A DNA stretch of 5,408 nucleotides from Selenomonadaceae bacterium UBA3796 (GTDB taxonomy: Bacteria; Bacillota; Negativicutes; Selenomonadales; Selenomonadaceae), in contig DFES01000007.1 of NCBI GenBank assembly GCA_002369175.1, forward strand, positions 1 to 5,408, in the 5' to 3' direction. A program made the position numbers and the translations under genes. Shown in pieces: positions 1-5,408 of the stretch (positions are counted from its first letter, which is position 1; each line of letters begins with the position of its first letter). The notes below the pieces were generated by a model that saw nothing but the letters and a program-made list of their open reading frames with translations, searched no databases and was not told the DNA's origin.

Positions 1-1
1 T

Positions 2-1228
2 TTAATAAGCCTTAGCTAATATTTCAACTGGATGGCACGGCTCAACCTGCCCTCCATGTTGTATCTGTAACCGGCAAGTGCCGCAGTCGCTGATGACCTT
101 ATCCGCGCCGGCGGTTTTGATGCGCTGGAAGAGGCCCTCGCCAATCTTCATGGAAATATCGTACTTGTCCTGCTTGAAGCCATAGTTCCCGGACATGCCG
201 CAGCATCCCGCATCCGCAAATTCCACCGTCACGCCGGGGATCCTTCCCAGGATGCGAGCCGCAGGCGTTCCAAAGCCCTGGCTTTTCAAATGGCAGGGGA
301 CATGATAAAGAAGCTTCTGGGAAATGGAGTTAAACTCCGTGTTGAGTTTCCCGTCGTCCTCCAGCATCGCAAGGAACTCAAAAGCATCGTAGACATTCTC
401 CGCTGCTTCCTTCATCTCTTCCTCATCGAAAAGTTCCCCGTATTCCTTCTTGAGCATGAGGGAACAGCTCGTGCAGCAGGCAATGACGGGAATTCCTTTC
501 TTCTTCCACTCCAGAATGCGAGCGACATTGTTATGCGCATGCTCCAATGCCTCGTCGAGATAGCCCGTCACCACCAGCGGAGAACCGCAGCAATTGAATT
601 TCTCATCCACAAGAACCTCGTAGCCGTTCTTCTGCATGACTTTCACAAAAGCCACGCCCACCTCCGGGTCGTTGTCATTGATGAAACAACCGGGATAGAA
701 AACGACTTTCTTCTCCGAGGGCTTCTGCTGGATGCCCTTGAACAGGGAGAGGAAGGAATTGGAAGCATAGGCAGGCATATCCCGCTCTCCGGCAATCCCC
801 ATGGAACTGAATATGCCCAGACTCTTGCCGATTTTCATGCCGAGGTTCGCGCAGGTCGCTCCAAAAGGCATGGAACGCACGAGTTTCGCCATGCGTTCCC
901 CGTGGGCGAGCATGTCATCCCGCTTGGAATGGGGATGGGTCTTGTAGTACTCTGCCCGCTGGAGCATGTTCAGGGTGGAAACCTCCACGCCGGAAGGACA
1001 TGCCCTATCGCAACTCTTGCAGTTGGAACAGAAATCAAGACTCTCCTCCACATCCTCCTGAGAGAAGTGCATGCGGTTATGTGCAGGACCAACCAGCTTC
1101 GGTCCACGGTACTCCCTGGTCGCTTCCATCACGGGGCAACTGGACATGCAGGAAGTACAGGACAGGCAGTGATCTGCCGTGAGCATCGCTTCCGCTTTTC
1201 TCTGAACTTTGTTCGTCGTTTCGCTCAT
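2..1228 (-). CDS. glpC: Anaerobic glycerol-3-phosphate dehydrogenase subunit C, iron-sulfur electron-transfer subunit
   Basis: This 408-residue protein is the electron-transfer and membrane-associated subunit of the GlpABC complex. It passes electrons from the GlpAB flavin dimer towards the quinone pool (family knowledge). Visible in the sequence are two ferredoxin-type [4Fe-4S] motifs, CxxCxxCxxxCP, at Cys21/24/27/31 and Cys67/70/73/77. Two CCG domains follow, around Cys181, Cys213-214 and Cys251/252/255, and around Cys312, Cys342-343 and Cys382/385. The length is close to E. coli GlpC (about 396 residues). I chose ATG at 1228 because an AGGAGGG site (1245-1239) lies 10 bases upstream and the protein then begins just before the first cluster. 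The frame is open upstream to 1354, but that part overlaps glpB and does not resemble GlpC. The stop is one base from the window edge, so no terminator can be seen. There is no hydrophobic transmembrane helix, so any membrane contact would be peripheral. It is the last visible gene of the operon. Confidence 0.96.
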   Translation of the reverse strand: MSETTNKVQRKAEAMLTADHCLSCTSCMSSCPVMEATREYRGPKLVGPAHNRMHFSQEDVEESLDFCSNCKSCDRACPSGVEVSTLNMLQRAEYYKTHPHSKRDDMLAHGERMAKLVRSMPFGATCANLGMKIGKSLGIFSSMGIAGERDMPAYASNSFLSLFKGIQQKPSEKKVVFYPGCFINDNDPEVGVAFVKVMQKNGYEVLVDEKFNCCGSPLVVTGYLDEALEHAHNNVARILEWKKKGIPVIACCTSCSLMLKKEYGELFDEEEMKEAAENVYDAFEFLAMLEDDGKLNTEFNSISQKLLYHVPCHLKSQGFGTPAARILGRIPGVTVEFADAGCCGMSGNYGFKQDKYDISMKIGEGLFQRIKTAGADKVISDCGTCRLQIQHGGQVEPCHPVEILAKAY

Positions 1229-1238
1229 CCTAGACTCT

Positions 1239-1245
1239 CCCTCCT
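1239..1245 (-). promoter_or_regulatory. Ribosome binding site of glpC, touching the glpB stop codon
   Basis: On the minus strand AGGAGGG lies 10 bases before the glpC ATG. Its first base is also the last base of the glpB TGA stop (1247-1245). This fixes the glpC start and suggests that ribosomes finishing glpB help start glpC (inference). Confidence 0.85.
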
Positions 1246-2489
1246 CACACCATTGCAGCCTTGTAAGCCGATGCCAGTGCCACGCCGTTTCCGGAATGCT
1301 CGAAGCAGAAATCATAGCCCCCGAGATTCCGTCCCACCACATGGACGTTATCATAAACTACCTTGCCGGTTTTATTATCTACCGGCCGCAGATTTTCATC
1401 CGTGAGAATGCCCGTCTTTGCAAATCCCTGGGGCTTATCCGAAAAGAGCTGCTCATTGCTCCAGTTTTCCTCCCCCGGAACGAACCATACCGGCAAACCG
1501 AAAATCATTTCCTTGGGCTGCTCGAATTCCCGCATGGTAATACCACCACTATAGAAGCCACCCGTAGCGAGAATGAATTTTTCGGCCTCATAGGTCTTCT
1601 CCCGTGCAGCTGCCTGTGCCACGACTGCCGTGCACCTCTTGCCCTGCGTAACGGCGCGGACAACCTTCGTATCCTCAATGAGATCCACGCCAAGCCTCAT
1701 CAGAGCCCCATGGAATATTTTCTGGAGCCTGAGGCCGTTGACGGAAGGAGGAAGGCAGGTTGTCTCCACGACCTCCGCCCCCAGTTTATCCTGCAGAGCT
1801 ATCATCCTATCCTCACCCGCTGTCCCGAGGATCTGCGGCAGGAGGAATACAGTTCCTTCCGCCGCGTGGGGCTTCAGGGCACTCGCAAGAGTCTCAAGCC
1901 CACCGTCCGTATCCATCCAGCGCGCAACATCCATCGTAGTGATGTCCCTTCCGCCCCCAAGGCCGGATTCCACCGTAACCACTTCATACCGGTGATTCTC
2001 GCCAAGGAGAGGACGGATATTATCCACGATAATGTCCCCATAGAAATCCTTCAGCCCGGAAATGCCCACGACTACAATGTGCTGCTTTTCCTTGAGACCG
2101 TTCCCGTTCAGCGAACGCGGGGCAAGGCAGGTGGGCTTCAAAGTCCCCACAGCTGTCGGAACCAGGATCTGCCGATCAAGGCTCCCGCTGTACGGGAAAT
2201 GACCTTCCTTCGTGAAATCCAGGAAAGCTTCCACTGCCTTTTCCAGTGTATCCACACCGATTTTCTTATAGGGATGATCCTCCGGCAACGTCTTGATGCC
2301 CTCCCGGGGAGACTCCACAAAATTGTGGTTTTCATCAAAGCCCAATACATCAATCACGCCGCTGTTCAGGGACAGGGAGCCGGCTCCCGTCGTAAGGAGC
2401 GTCACCTTTTTCCCCTGCTTCGCGCTTGTAAGAGCCGCCATAAGGCCGGCCAAACCGCTGCCGATTACAACTGTATCTGAATGCTTCAT
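1245..2489 (-). CDS. glpB: Anaerobic glycerol-3-phosphate dehydrogenase subunit B
   Basis: This 414-residue protein is the second flavoprotein-like subunit of anaerobic glycerol-3-phosphate dehydrogenase. It pairs with GlpA in the cytoplasmic catalytic dimer, with GlpC linking the pair to the membrane (family knowledge). An N-terminal Rossmann dinucleotide-binding motif, GSGLAG, is visible at residues 10-15. Segments recalled from E. coli GlpB (about 419 residues) are also present: VVVGISGLKDF near the middle, LPPSVNGLRLQ, and ATGGFYSGGI before the C-terminal flavin-binding region. The C-terminus is slightly shorter than in E. coli. The start at 2489 has GGAGG (2503-2499) nine bases upstream. 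It overlaps the glpA stop as ATGA, which indicates translational coupling. A general FAD oxidoreductase (HI0933-like) is the only alternative, and the position between glpA and glpC argues against it. Confidence 0.96.
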   Translation of the reverse strand: MKHSDTVVIGSGLAGLMAALTSAKQGKKVTLLTTGAGSLSLNSGVIDVLGFDENHNFVESPREGIKTLPEDHPYKKIGVDTLEKAVEAFLDFTKEGHFPYSGSLDRQILVPTAVGTLKPTCLAPRSLNGNGLKEKQHIVVVGISGLKDFYGDIIVDNIRPLLGENHRYEVVTVESGLGGGRDITTMDVARWMDTDGGLETLASALKPHAAEGTVFLLPQILGTAGEDRMIALQDKLGAEVVETTCLPPSVNGLRLQKIFHGALMRLGVDLIEDTKVVRAVTQGKRCTAVVAQAAAREKTYEAEKFILATGGFYSGGITMREFEQPKEMIFGLPVWFVPGEENWSNEQLFSDKPQGFAKTGILTDENLRPVDNKTGKVVYDNVHVVGRNLGGYDFCFEHSGNGVALASAYKAAMV

Positions 2490-2503
2490 GCTTTCTTGCC
2501 TCC
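2486..2503 (-). promoter_or_regulatory. glpA-glpB ATGA overlap with internal ribosome binding site
   Basis: The glpB start and glpA stop share ATGA (2489-2486). A GGAGG motif inside the last glpA codons (2503-2499) lies nine bases before the glpB ATG. This is a standard coupling arrangement and would help keep the GlpA:GlpB ratio near equal (inference). Confidence 0.88.
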
Positions 2504-4102
2504 GTCCACATGGAATGAGAGCTCATAGAGGGCCCGCGTCATCTCGATTTCCCGAAGCGTGCGTCCCACCAGGACAGGGCGGATGCCCTTCCAGCGACCC
2601 TGCAGGAACTGCTTCATCTGCCCCAAGGAATCCTTCGCCACCTTGTCACGGCCGCACTTCGCAAAGACCGCCGCACTTCTGAGGGCACAGAAATTCGCCT
2701 GGCACGTTCCCATGCCGATGCGGGTACGGCGACGAATGTCATTGATCTGGAAACTGGAAAGCTCTTTCGCGATTTCCTCCACCTCAGCCAGCGTGACGTT
2801 CTCACACTCACAGACCAACTCCCGCTTCTCGGGATGCGCCTTGAGGTCATCCACCACCCGGCGGAAGCGCTCCGGTCCAAGCCTCGTGGCAGCAAGATTC
2901 GTTCCATAAGCGGGGAAATATTTTCTCGCTTCCTTCTTGTCGTTCTCCGCAACCTCCGGCACCAAGGGCTCCTCCGCCGTACGGCAGGGTTCCTTCACAT
3001 TGAGCTTGTCGCAAATCTGGTCAACGATTTTCTCCGCCATGAGACGATAGGTGGTGAACTTGCCGCCCACAATGGTCATCATGCCCTTGAGGCCGTCATC
3101 CTTCCCGTGATCTACAATGGCGAATCCGCGGGATGCGCCGCGCCCTGCGGCTCCCCCCGGCGGCATATAGAGAGGGCGGGAACCTGCAAAGGCTCTGAGC
3201 ATTCGATAATCACGAAGATGCTCAAAGGTCTTTTCGCCGATACTCAGGAGGTTCTCCACTTCCTCCCGGGAGGTGCTGGTATCCTCCGGATCCGGAATGC
3301 TCATGGAAGATGTTCCCAAAATGGTAATGGAACCATGGGGAACGAAGATATCACCGTCCGAGGATTTGTGCAGGCGGTTCACCACATGACTCGTGAGACG
3401 CTGATTGAACGCGAGGAGCGTACCCTTGTCCGGCTGGACACCGACTTCCAATCCCGCCAATGCCGCAACTTTCCCTGCCCAGCCGCCTGCGGCATTCACG
3501 AGAATATCGCAGGCGATTTCCTCAATCTCACCTGTAATCATATTGCGCACCTGAACACCCTGGATTTCTCCGTTCTGATGCTGGATGCCCACAACCTCCC
3601 GGTATGTCTTGAACCGACCGCCGTAACGCTGTGCGGATTCCACGTTCTGCCACGACATGCGGAAGCCGTCAATCGCTGCATCGGGAACGAGATAAGCCGA
3701 AACGACGTGCTTGGAGAGAAGAGGTTCCAGTCGGAATGCCTGCTCCAAAGTAATCGGTTCCGCGTCAATTCCGCTGTCGGCACAGCCCTTTACCCACTGC
3801 TGCTCATAATCCGGATCATCAATATCCAGCCGGACAAACATGCCCCCCGTGGCCTCCACGCAGGACTTTCCGATTTTGCGCAGAATCTTGTTCTCAATAA
3901 TGCACTCCCTCGCCGCCTCCTGATCTTTTACCGCATAGCGTCCACCGCTGTGCAGGAGGCCATGGTAACGGGAACTTGCGCCGTTCACCAGGTCGCATTT
4001 CTCCACGAGAAGGACGTCCACGCCCCTCATCGCAAGATCCCGAAGGATGCCCACGCCTGTGGCTCCGCCGCCGATGACAACGACTGTCGCTTTTTCCATC
4101 AT
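2486..4102 (-). CDS. glpA: Anaerobic glycerol-3-phosphate dehydrogenase subunit A, catalytic FAD subunit
   Basis: This 538-residue catalytic subunit oxidises sn-glycerol 3-phosphate to dihydroxyacetone phosphate under anaerobic conditions, using FAD. E. coli GlpA has about 542 residues. The N-terminal FAD-binding motif GGGATGVG is at residues 11-18, followed by the ribose-binding Glu34. The DAO-family segment HGLLHSGGRYA is at 47-57, and GGKFTTYRLMAE is at 346-357. A C-terminal BFD-like [2Fe-2S] domain shows Cys431, Cys433, Cys467 and Cys472 in CEC...GTCQANFC. This domain separates GlpA from aerobic GlpD, which lacks these cysteines. Two adjacent ATG codons (4102 and 4099) could start the protein. 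An AAAAGGGGAA site lies 5 bases before the first and 8 before the second, so the second is spaced better. It is the first gene of the operon, transcribed divergently from the XRE regulator. Confidence 0.97.
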   Translation of the reverse strand: MMEKATVVVIGGGATGVGILRDLAMRGVDVLLVEKCDLVNGASSRYHGLLHSGGRYAVKDQEAARECIIENKILRKIGKSCVEATGGMFVRLDIDDPDYEQQWVKGCADSGIDAEPITLEQAFRLEPLLSKHVVSAYLVPDAAIDGFRMSWQNVESAQRYGGRFKTYREVVGIQHQNGEIQGVQVRNMITGEIEEIACDILVNAAGGWAGKVAALAGLEVGVQPDKGTLLAFNQRLTSHVVNRLHKSSDGDIFVPHGSITILGTSSMSIPDPEDTSTSREEVENLLSIGEKTFEHLRDYRMLRAFAGSRPLYMPPGGAAGRGASRGFAIVDHGKDDGLKGMMTIVGGKFTTYRLMAEKIVDQICDKLNVKEPCRTAEEPLVPEVAENDKKEARKYFPAYGTNLAATRLGPERFRRVVDDLKAHPEKRELVCECENVTLAEVEEIAKELSSFQINDIRRRTRIGMGTCQANFCALRSAAVFAKCGRDKVAKDSLGQMKQFLQGRWKGIRPVLVGRTLREIEMTRALYELSFHVDGGKKA

Positions 4103-4143
4103 CCATTCCCCTTTTCGCTTGATTTGCTCTCCATAATACCCCG

Positions 4144-4170
4144 GAATACCTTTGTAACACTCCTGAATAC
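4144..4170. repeat. Two GAATAC motifs 21 bp apart near the glpA start
   Basis: GAATAC occurs at 4144-4149 and 4165-4170, two helical turns apart. A partial copy, AATAC, lies at 4135-4139, ten bases before the first one. A further GAATAC occurs at 4274-4279, next to the predicted glp transcription start. The even spacing on one DNA face could mean protein binding, but the motif is short and AT-rich, so chance is possible. Confidence 0.3.
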
Positions 4171-4183
4171 TTTTGTTCTTTTT

Positions 4184-4202
4184 AATTTACACGCAATTTA
4201 CA
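4184..4202. repeat. Perfect 8-bp direct repeat AATTTACA with 11-bp period
   Basis: AATTTACA at 4184-4191 and again at 4195-4202 are separated by CGC. The period is about one helical turn, which is typical of side-by-side protein half-sites. It lies in the predicted glp leader, about 100 bp downstream of the glp start point. The function is unknown. Confidence 0.5.
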
Positions 4203-4280
4203 GTAGGCTGATAAAGTGCCTCAAACGTGTTATGATTGTTTAAGCAATATTATTTCGTTTTCCGAAAGCAAAGGAATACT

Positions 4281-4317
4281 AAATTTTGTTTGCAAATACA
4301 ATATTACAACAAAATTT
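4281..4317. promoter_or_regulatory. 10-bp perfect inverted repeat over the glp -10 element, candidate operator
   Basis: AAATTTTGTT (4281-4290) and AACAAAATTT (4308-4317) are exact reverse complements with a 17-base centre. Inside lies a smaller dyad, AATA-CAA-TATT (4295-4305), almost on the same centre. The repeat covers the -10 hexamer and the predicted start of the minus-strand glp promoter, where a bound repressor would block RNA polymerase. Which protein binds is not shown; the neighbouring XRE regulator or a glycerol-responsive factor are candidates. Because half of it is upstream of the predicted start, it is more likely a DNA site than an RNA hairpin. Confidence 0.55.
4297..4308. repeat. 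TACAATATTACA motif, copy 1 (at the glp -10)
   Basis: This 12-mer recurs exactly at 4817-4828, on the other side of the regulator gene. It contains the palindromic core AATATT and here overlaps the glp -10 hexamer (4306-4301). The shorter CAATATTA also occurs at 4245-4252. It may be an operator shared by the two promoter regions. Confidence 0.45.
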
Positions 4318-4329
4318 CATTCCAGTCAA
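4301..4329 (-). promoter_or_regulatory. Sigma-A/sigma-70-type promoter of the glpABC operon
   Basis: On the minus strand, TTGACT (4329-4324) is followed after exactly 17 bases by TAATAT (4306-4301). Both are close to consensus at optimal spacing. Transcription would start near 4294. No other minus-strand -35/-10 pair of similar quality was found between here and glpA; TTGAGG followed by GTAAAT (around 4226-4198) is weaker. Confidence 0.65.
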
Positions 4330-4373
4330 TACGAAATATGATTTTATTTCATTGCATTTTTTCGTTTTTTTTA

Positions 4374-4402
4374 TTGCTCATTTCTACAAGAAAAGGTATA
4401 AT
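4374..4402 (+). promoter_or_regulatory. Sigma-A/sigma-70-type promoter of the XRE regulator gene
   Basis: TTGCTC (4374-4379) is followed after 17 bases by a perfect TATAAT (4397-4402). A T-rich tract just upstream (about 4356-4373) resembles an UP element. The expected start is near 4409, giving a leader of about 65 nt to the regulator gene. Confidence 0.72.
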
Positions 4403-4433
4403 TGTCTAGAAATTAGGTAAAGTTCACCCAGAA

Positions 4434-4457
4434 ATTCAGTACATTCAGGAAATTCAG
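4434..4457 (+). repeat. Three ATTCAG direct repeats with 9-bp period in the regulator leader
   Basis: ATTCAG occurs at 4434-4439, 4443-4448 and 4452-4457, each start 9 bases after the last. The outer two lie in the longer identical 10-mer GAAATTCAGT (4431-4440 and 4449-4458). The array sits between the predicted start point and the ribosome binding site, so it could bind a protein or be a slippage product. Confidence 0.5.
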
Positions 4458-4474
4458 TTAGGAGCCAGCGAATC

Positions 4475-4801
4475 ATGACTAGGGAAGACTATATCAAAAC
4501 TCTTATAAAATCACATGGATACACCTTGAAGGATTTCGCCAAGCTCATCCATATGCCCTACACCACACTCTTGTCCATCTTGAACGGCTCCATCGGAGGA
4601 GCTGCCATGGACAATGTGCTGAAGATCTGCAGTGCCCTCAACATCCGCATTGAGGAACTCAATCAGCTCACCTGCGAGGACACACAAAGTCAAGCATCGA
4701 AAAAGGATGCGGACGAGCTGGATGCCCATCTTCTCCAGCTCATCCGCGCCCTGCCGCCGGAGAAACGGGTTGCCCTGAAGATCCTATTGGCAGGTCGGTA
4801 A
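4475..4801 (+). CDS. XRE-family helix-turn-helix transcriptional regulator
   Basis: This 108-residue protein has an N-terminal Cro/C1-type helix-turn-helix at about residues 6-65. TLKDFAKLIHM (17-27) fits the first HTH helix and PYTTLLSILNG (28-38) the recognition helix, followed by the usual closing helices with MDNVLKICSALNI. A polar linker (about 66-80) leads to a C-terminal helical segment (79-106, including LPPEKRVALKILL) that may serve dimerisation. No enzyme, ligand-binding or membrane domain is seen. The start has AGGAG (4460-4464) ten bases upstream and a good promoter. The gene is divergent from glpA and lies 114 bp before another plus-strand gene. Short regulators of this type often act on their own and adjacent promoters, so glp or the downstream gene are natural targets, but the targets are inferred. 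An orphan phage-type repressor is an alternative, although no phage genes are visible. Confidence 0.93.
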   Translation: MTREDYIKTLIKSHGYTLKDFAKLIHMPYTTLLSILNGSIGGAAMDNVLKICSALNIRIEELNQLTCEDTQSQASKKDADELDAHLLQLIRALPPEKRVALKILLAGR

Positions 4802-4816
4802 AAATCAAAAAAATGC

Positions 4817-4828
4817 TACAATATTACA
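4817..4828. repeat. TACAATATTACA motif, copy 2 (upstream of the downstream promoter)
   Basis: This is an exact copy of the 12-mer at 4297-4308. It lies about 35 bp upstream of the -10 of the next plus-strand promoter, centred near -51 from its expected start. AAATTT follows closely in both copies. Confidence 0.45.
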
Positions 4829-4858
4829 GAAATTTTTCTATGGATTCTTCCCCAAATA

Positions 4859-4867
4859 TGATATAAT
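4859..4867 (+). promoter_or_regulatory. Extended -10 promoter of the partial downstream gene
   Basis: TGATATAAT is an extended -10 (TG, one base, perfect TATAAT at 4862-4867). The -35 region at about 4839-4844 (TATGGA) is poor, which extended -10 promoters tolerate. The start would be near 4874, giving a leader of about 42 nt. No convincing terminator separates this promoter from the regulator gene, so read-through from upstream is also possible. Confidence 0.6.
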
Positions 4868-4900
4868 AAAGGTACGTATAAGGAAATGCATTACGCAGGG

Positions 4901-4907
4901 AAGGAGG
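4901..4907 (+). promoter_or_regulatory. Near-perfect ribosome binding site of the partial downstream gene
   Basis: AAGGAGG, followed by T, is almost fully complementary to the end of 16S rRNA and lies 8 bases before ATG at 4916. It decides the start of a gene whose end is outside the window and suggests strong translation. Confidence 0.88.
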
Positions 4908-4915
4908 TTTCTTCA

Positions 4916-5408
4916 ATGGCAACGATCAATGCGTCGGTCAGCAATTTCATGGCGTTATCTGACCTCACCGCAAAAGGGATCGGCACCGGACAGACGATCA
5001 GTCGTCCGACGGTTCCGGCTTTTCTGAGCAATTCCATGAAAAGAACAGGCGTGAATTATGCCTCTGCATTTTATGGCTCCATGCTGAACACCAATACACT
5101 GGGAGGTGCAATCTCTCAGTACAACTCCGAAAAGTCATCCTTCCAGTCAGAGTTCCGGCAAGCAATGGGAGATGCCAGAAAGACGGGCGAAGCGCTCAAG
5201 AATGTGGACTATGGCGGCAAGGAGGCCGCAACAGAGGCTCAGTCAAAAAATGCAAAGGATTCCATCGGAGGATTGCTCAGCAATCTGAACAGCCTGCGGG
5301 ATCGGAAAAATCCTCTTGAGACACGTGAGAACGGCGTGAAAGATTTCATAGAAGTGGATACAAAAGACAATGCCGAGGAGCTTGCGAAGAAGAATGAGGA
5401 GCTTGCGA
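4916..5408 (+). CDS. Unrecognised protein, N-terminal 164 residues (truncated by window edge)
   Basis: I do not recognise this gene. The frame opens at ATG 4916 behind an excellent ribosome binding site and stays open for 164 codons to the window edge, so the 3' end is missing. The product starts MATINASVSNFMALSD and is rich in Ser, Asn, Thr and Ala. It has no Cys or Trp and no signal peptide or membrane segment. The first 80 residues are polar with scattered hydrophobics. Residues 72-128 look helical and charged. The last residues enter a heptad repeat, EELAKKN then EELA (154-164). A Cys-free, Asn/Ser-rich start without a signal peptide, followed by helices, resembles flagellar axial or cap-like proteins, but no diagnostic motif is present, so this is only a weak idea. 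A cytoplasmic coiled-coil protein is equally possible. It lies 114 bp downstream of the XRE regulator on the same strand. Confidence 0.85.
   Translation, partial: MATINASVSNFMALSDLTAKGIGTGQTISRPTVPAFLSNSMKRTGVNYASAFYGSMLNTNTLGGAISQYNSEKSSFQSEFRQAMGDARKTGEALKNVDYGGKEAATEAQSKNAKDSIGGLLSNLNSLRDRKNPLETRENGVKDFIEVDTKDNAEELAKKNEELA
5375..5408 (+). repeat. 21-bp (heptad) tandem repeat reaching the window edge
   Basis: GAGGAGCTTGCGA occurs at 5375-5387 and again at 5396-5408, exactly 21 bases apart, encoding EELA-KKN-EELA in frame. The second copy is cut by the window edge, so the array may be longer. The identical DNA, rather than only similar protein, suggests recent duplication. Confidence 0.6.

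Larger units (their letters stand above)
4103..4294 (-). other. Predicted long 5' leader of the glp operon
   Basis: If the glp promoter at 4329-4301 is correct, about 190 nt are transcribed before glpA. In the leader I see a small hairpin, TTTCG with CGAAA (4267-4253), a direct repeat of TGTAAATT, and GTATT motifs near the ribosome binding site. I see no GC-rich hairpin followed by a U run, so a Bacillus-style GlpP terminator/antiterminator is not evident. I recognise no riboswitch class. An AAAAGGGGAA ribosome binding site (4115-4106) ends the leader. Confidence 0.45.

Noticed and set aside
1229..1354. Extended glpC N-terminus starting at 1354
   Set aside because: It would lie wholly within or next to the glpB coding end and resembles no GlpC start. 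The ATG at 1228 has an excellent ribosome binding site.
290..4243. Long open frames on the plus strand opposite glpC, glpB and glpA (up to about 470 codons)
   Set aside because: They are antisense to well-recognised genes, their proteins are His/Arg/Leu-rich with no recognisable domain, and they lack ribosome binding sites. They look like by-products of codon bias in the real genes.
4288..4301. CcpA cre-like site (TGTTTGCAAATACA)
   Set aside because: It has the outer TGT/ACA but lacks the central CG and other conserved cre positions, so the match is too poor.
4511..4729. Minus-strand open frame inside the XRE gene
   Set aside because: It is antisense to a clear helix-turn-helix gene and has no supporting start signals or recognisable domain.
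4802..4858. Intrinsic terminator after the XRE gene
   Set aside because: GAAA and TTTC lie close together near a T run, but the loop is too small and the stem is AT-only; no stable GC hairpin is present.

Overview
The window looks like a chromosome segment from an anaerobic, low-to-mid GC Firmicutes-type bacterium. The evidence is strong AGGAGG-type ribosome binding sites, consensus sigma-A-like promoters in AT-rich intergenic DNA, and moderately GC-rich coding DNA. A member of the Negativicutes such as Selenomonas is my best guess, but it rests on general character rather than a marker gene.

Minus strand, positions 2-4102: a complete, tightly packed glpA-glpB-glpC operon for anaerobic sn-glycerol-3-phosphate dehydrogenase. 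GlpA is the catalytic FAD subunit with a C-terminal BFD-like [2Fe-2S] domain. GlpB is the second flavoprotein-like subunit. GlpC carries two [4Fe-4S] motifs and two CCG domains and passes electrons to the membrane quinone pool. glpA and glpB overlap by ATGA. glpB and glpC are 16 bases apart, with the glpC ribosome binding site touching the glpB stop. Together they oxidise glycerol 3-phosphate to dihydroxyacetone phosphate when oxygen is absent.

Positions 4103-4474: an AT-rich divergent intergenic region of about 370 bp. It holds a good minus-strand promoter for glp (TTGACT, 17 bp, TAATAT), which implies a leader of about 190 nt. It also holds a good plus-strand promoter for the regulator gene (TTGCTC, 17 bp, TATAAT), a perfect 10-bp inverted repeat over the glp -10 element, and several short direct repeats.

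Positions 4475-4801, plus strand: a 108-residue XRE-type helix-turn-helix regulator. Its position suggests, without proof, that it controls itself, glp, or the gene downstream. The 12-mer TACAATATTACA occurs both at the glp -10 and upstream of the downstream promoter, which makes it a candidate operator.

Positions 4916-5408, plus strand: the start of an unrecognised protein with a near-perfect ribosome binding site and an extended -10 promoter. It is cut by the window edge after 164 codons. It lacks Cys and Trp, has no signal peptide, and enters a 7-residue (21-bp) repeat exactly at the edge. No RNA genes, insertion sequences, CRISPR arrays or clear intrinsic terminators were seen.
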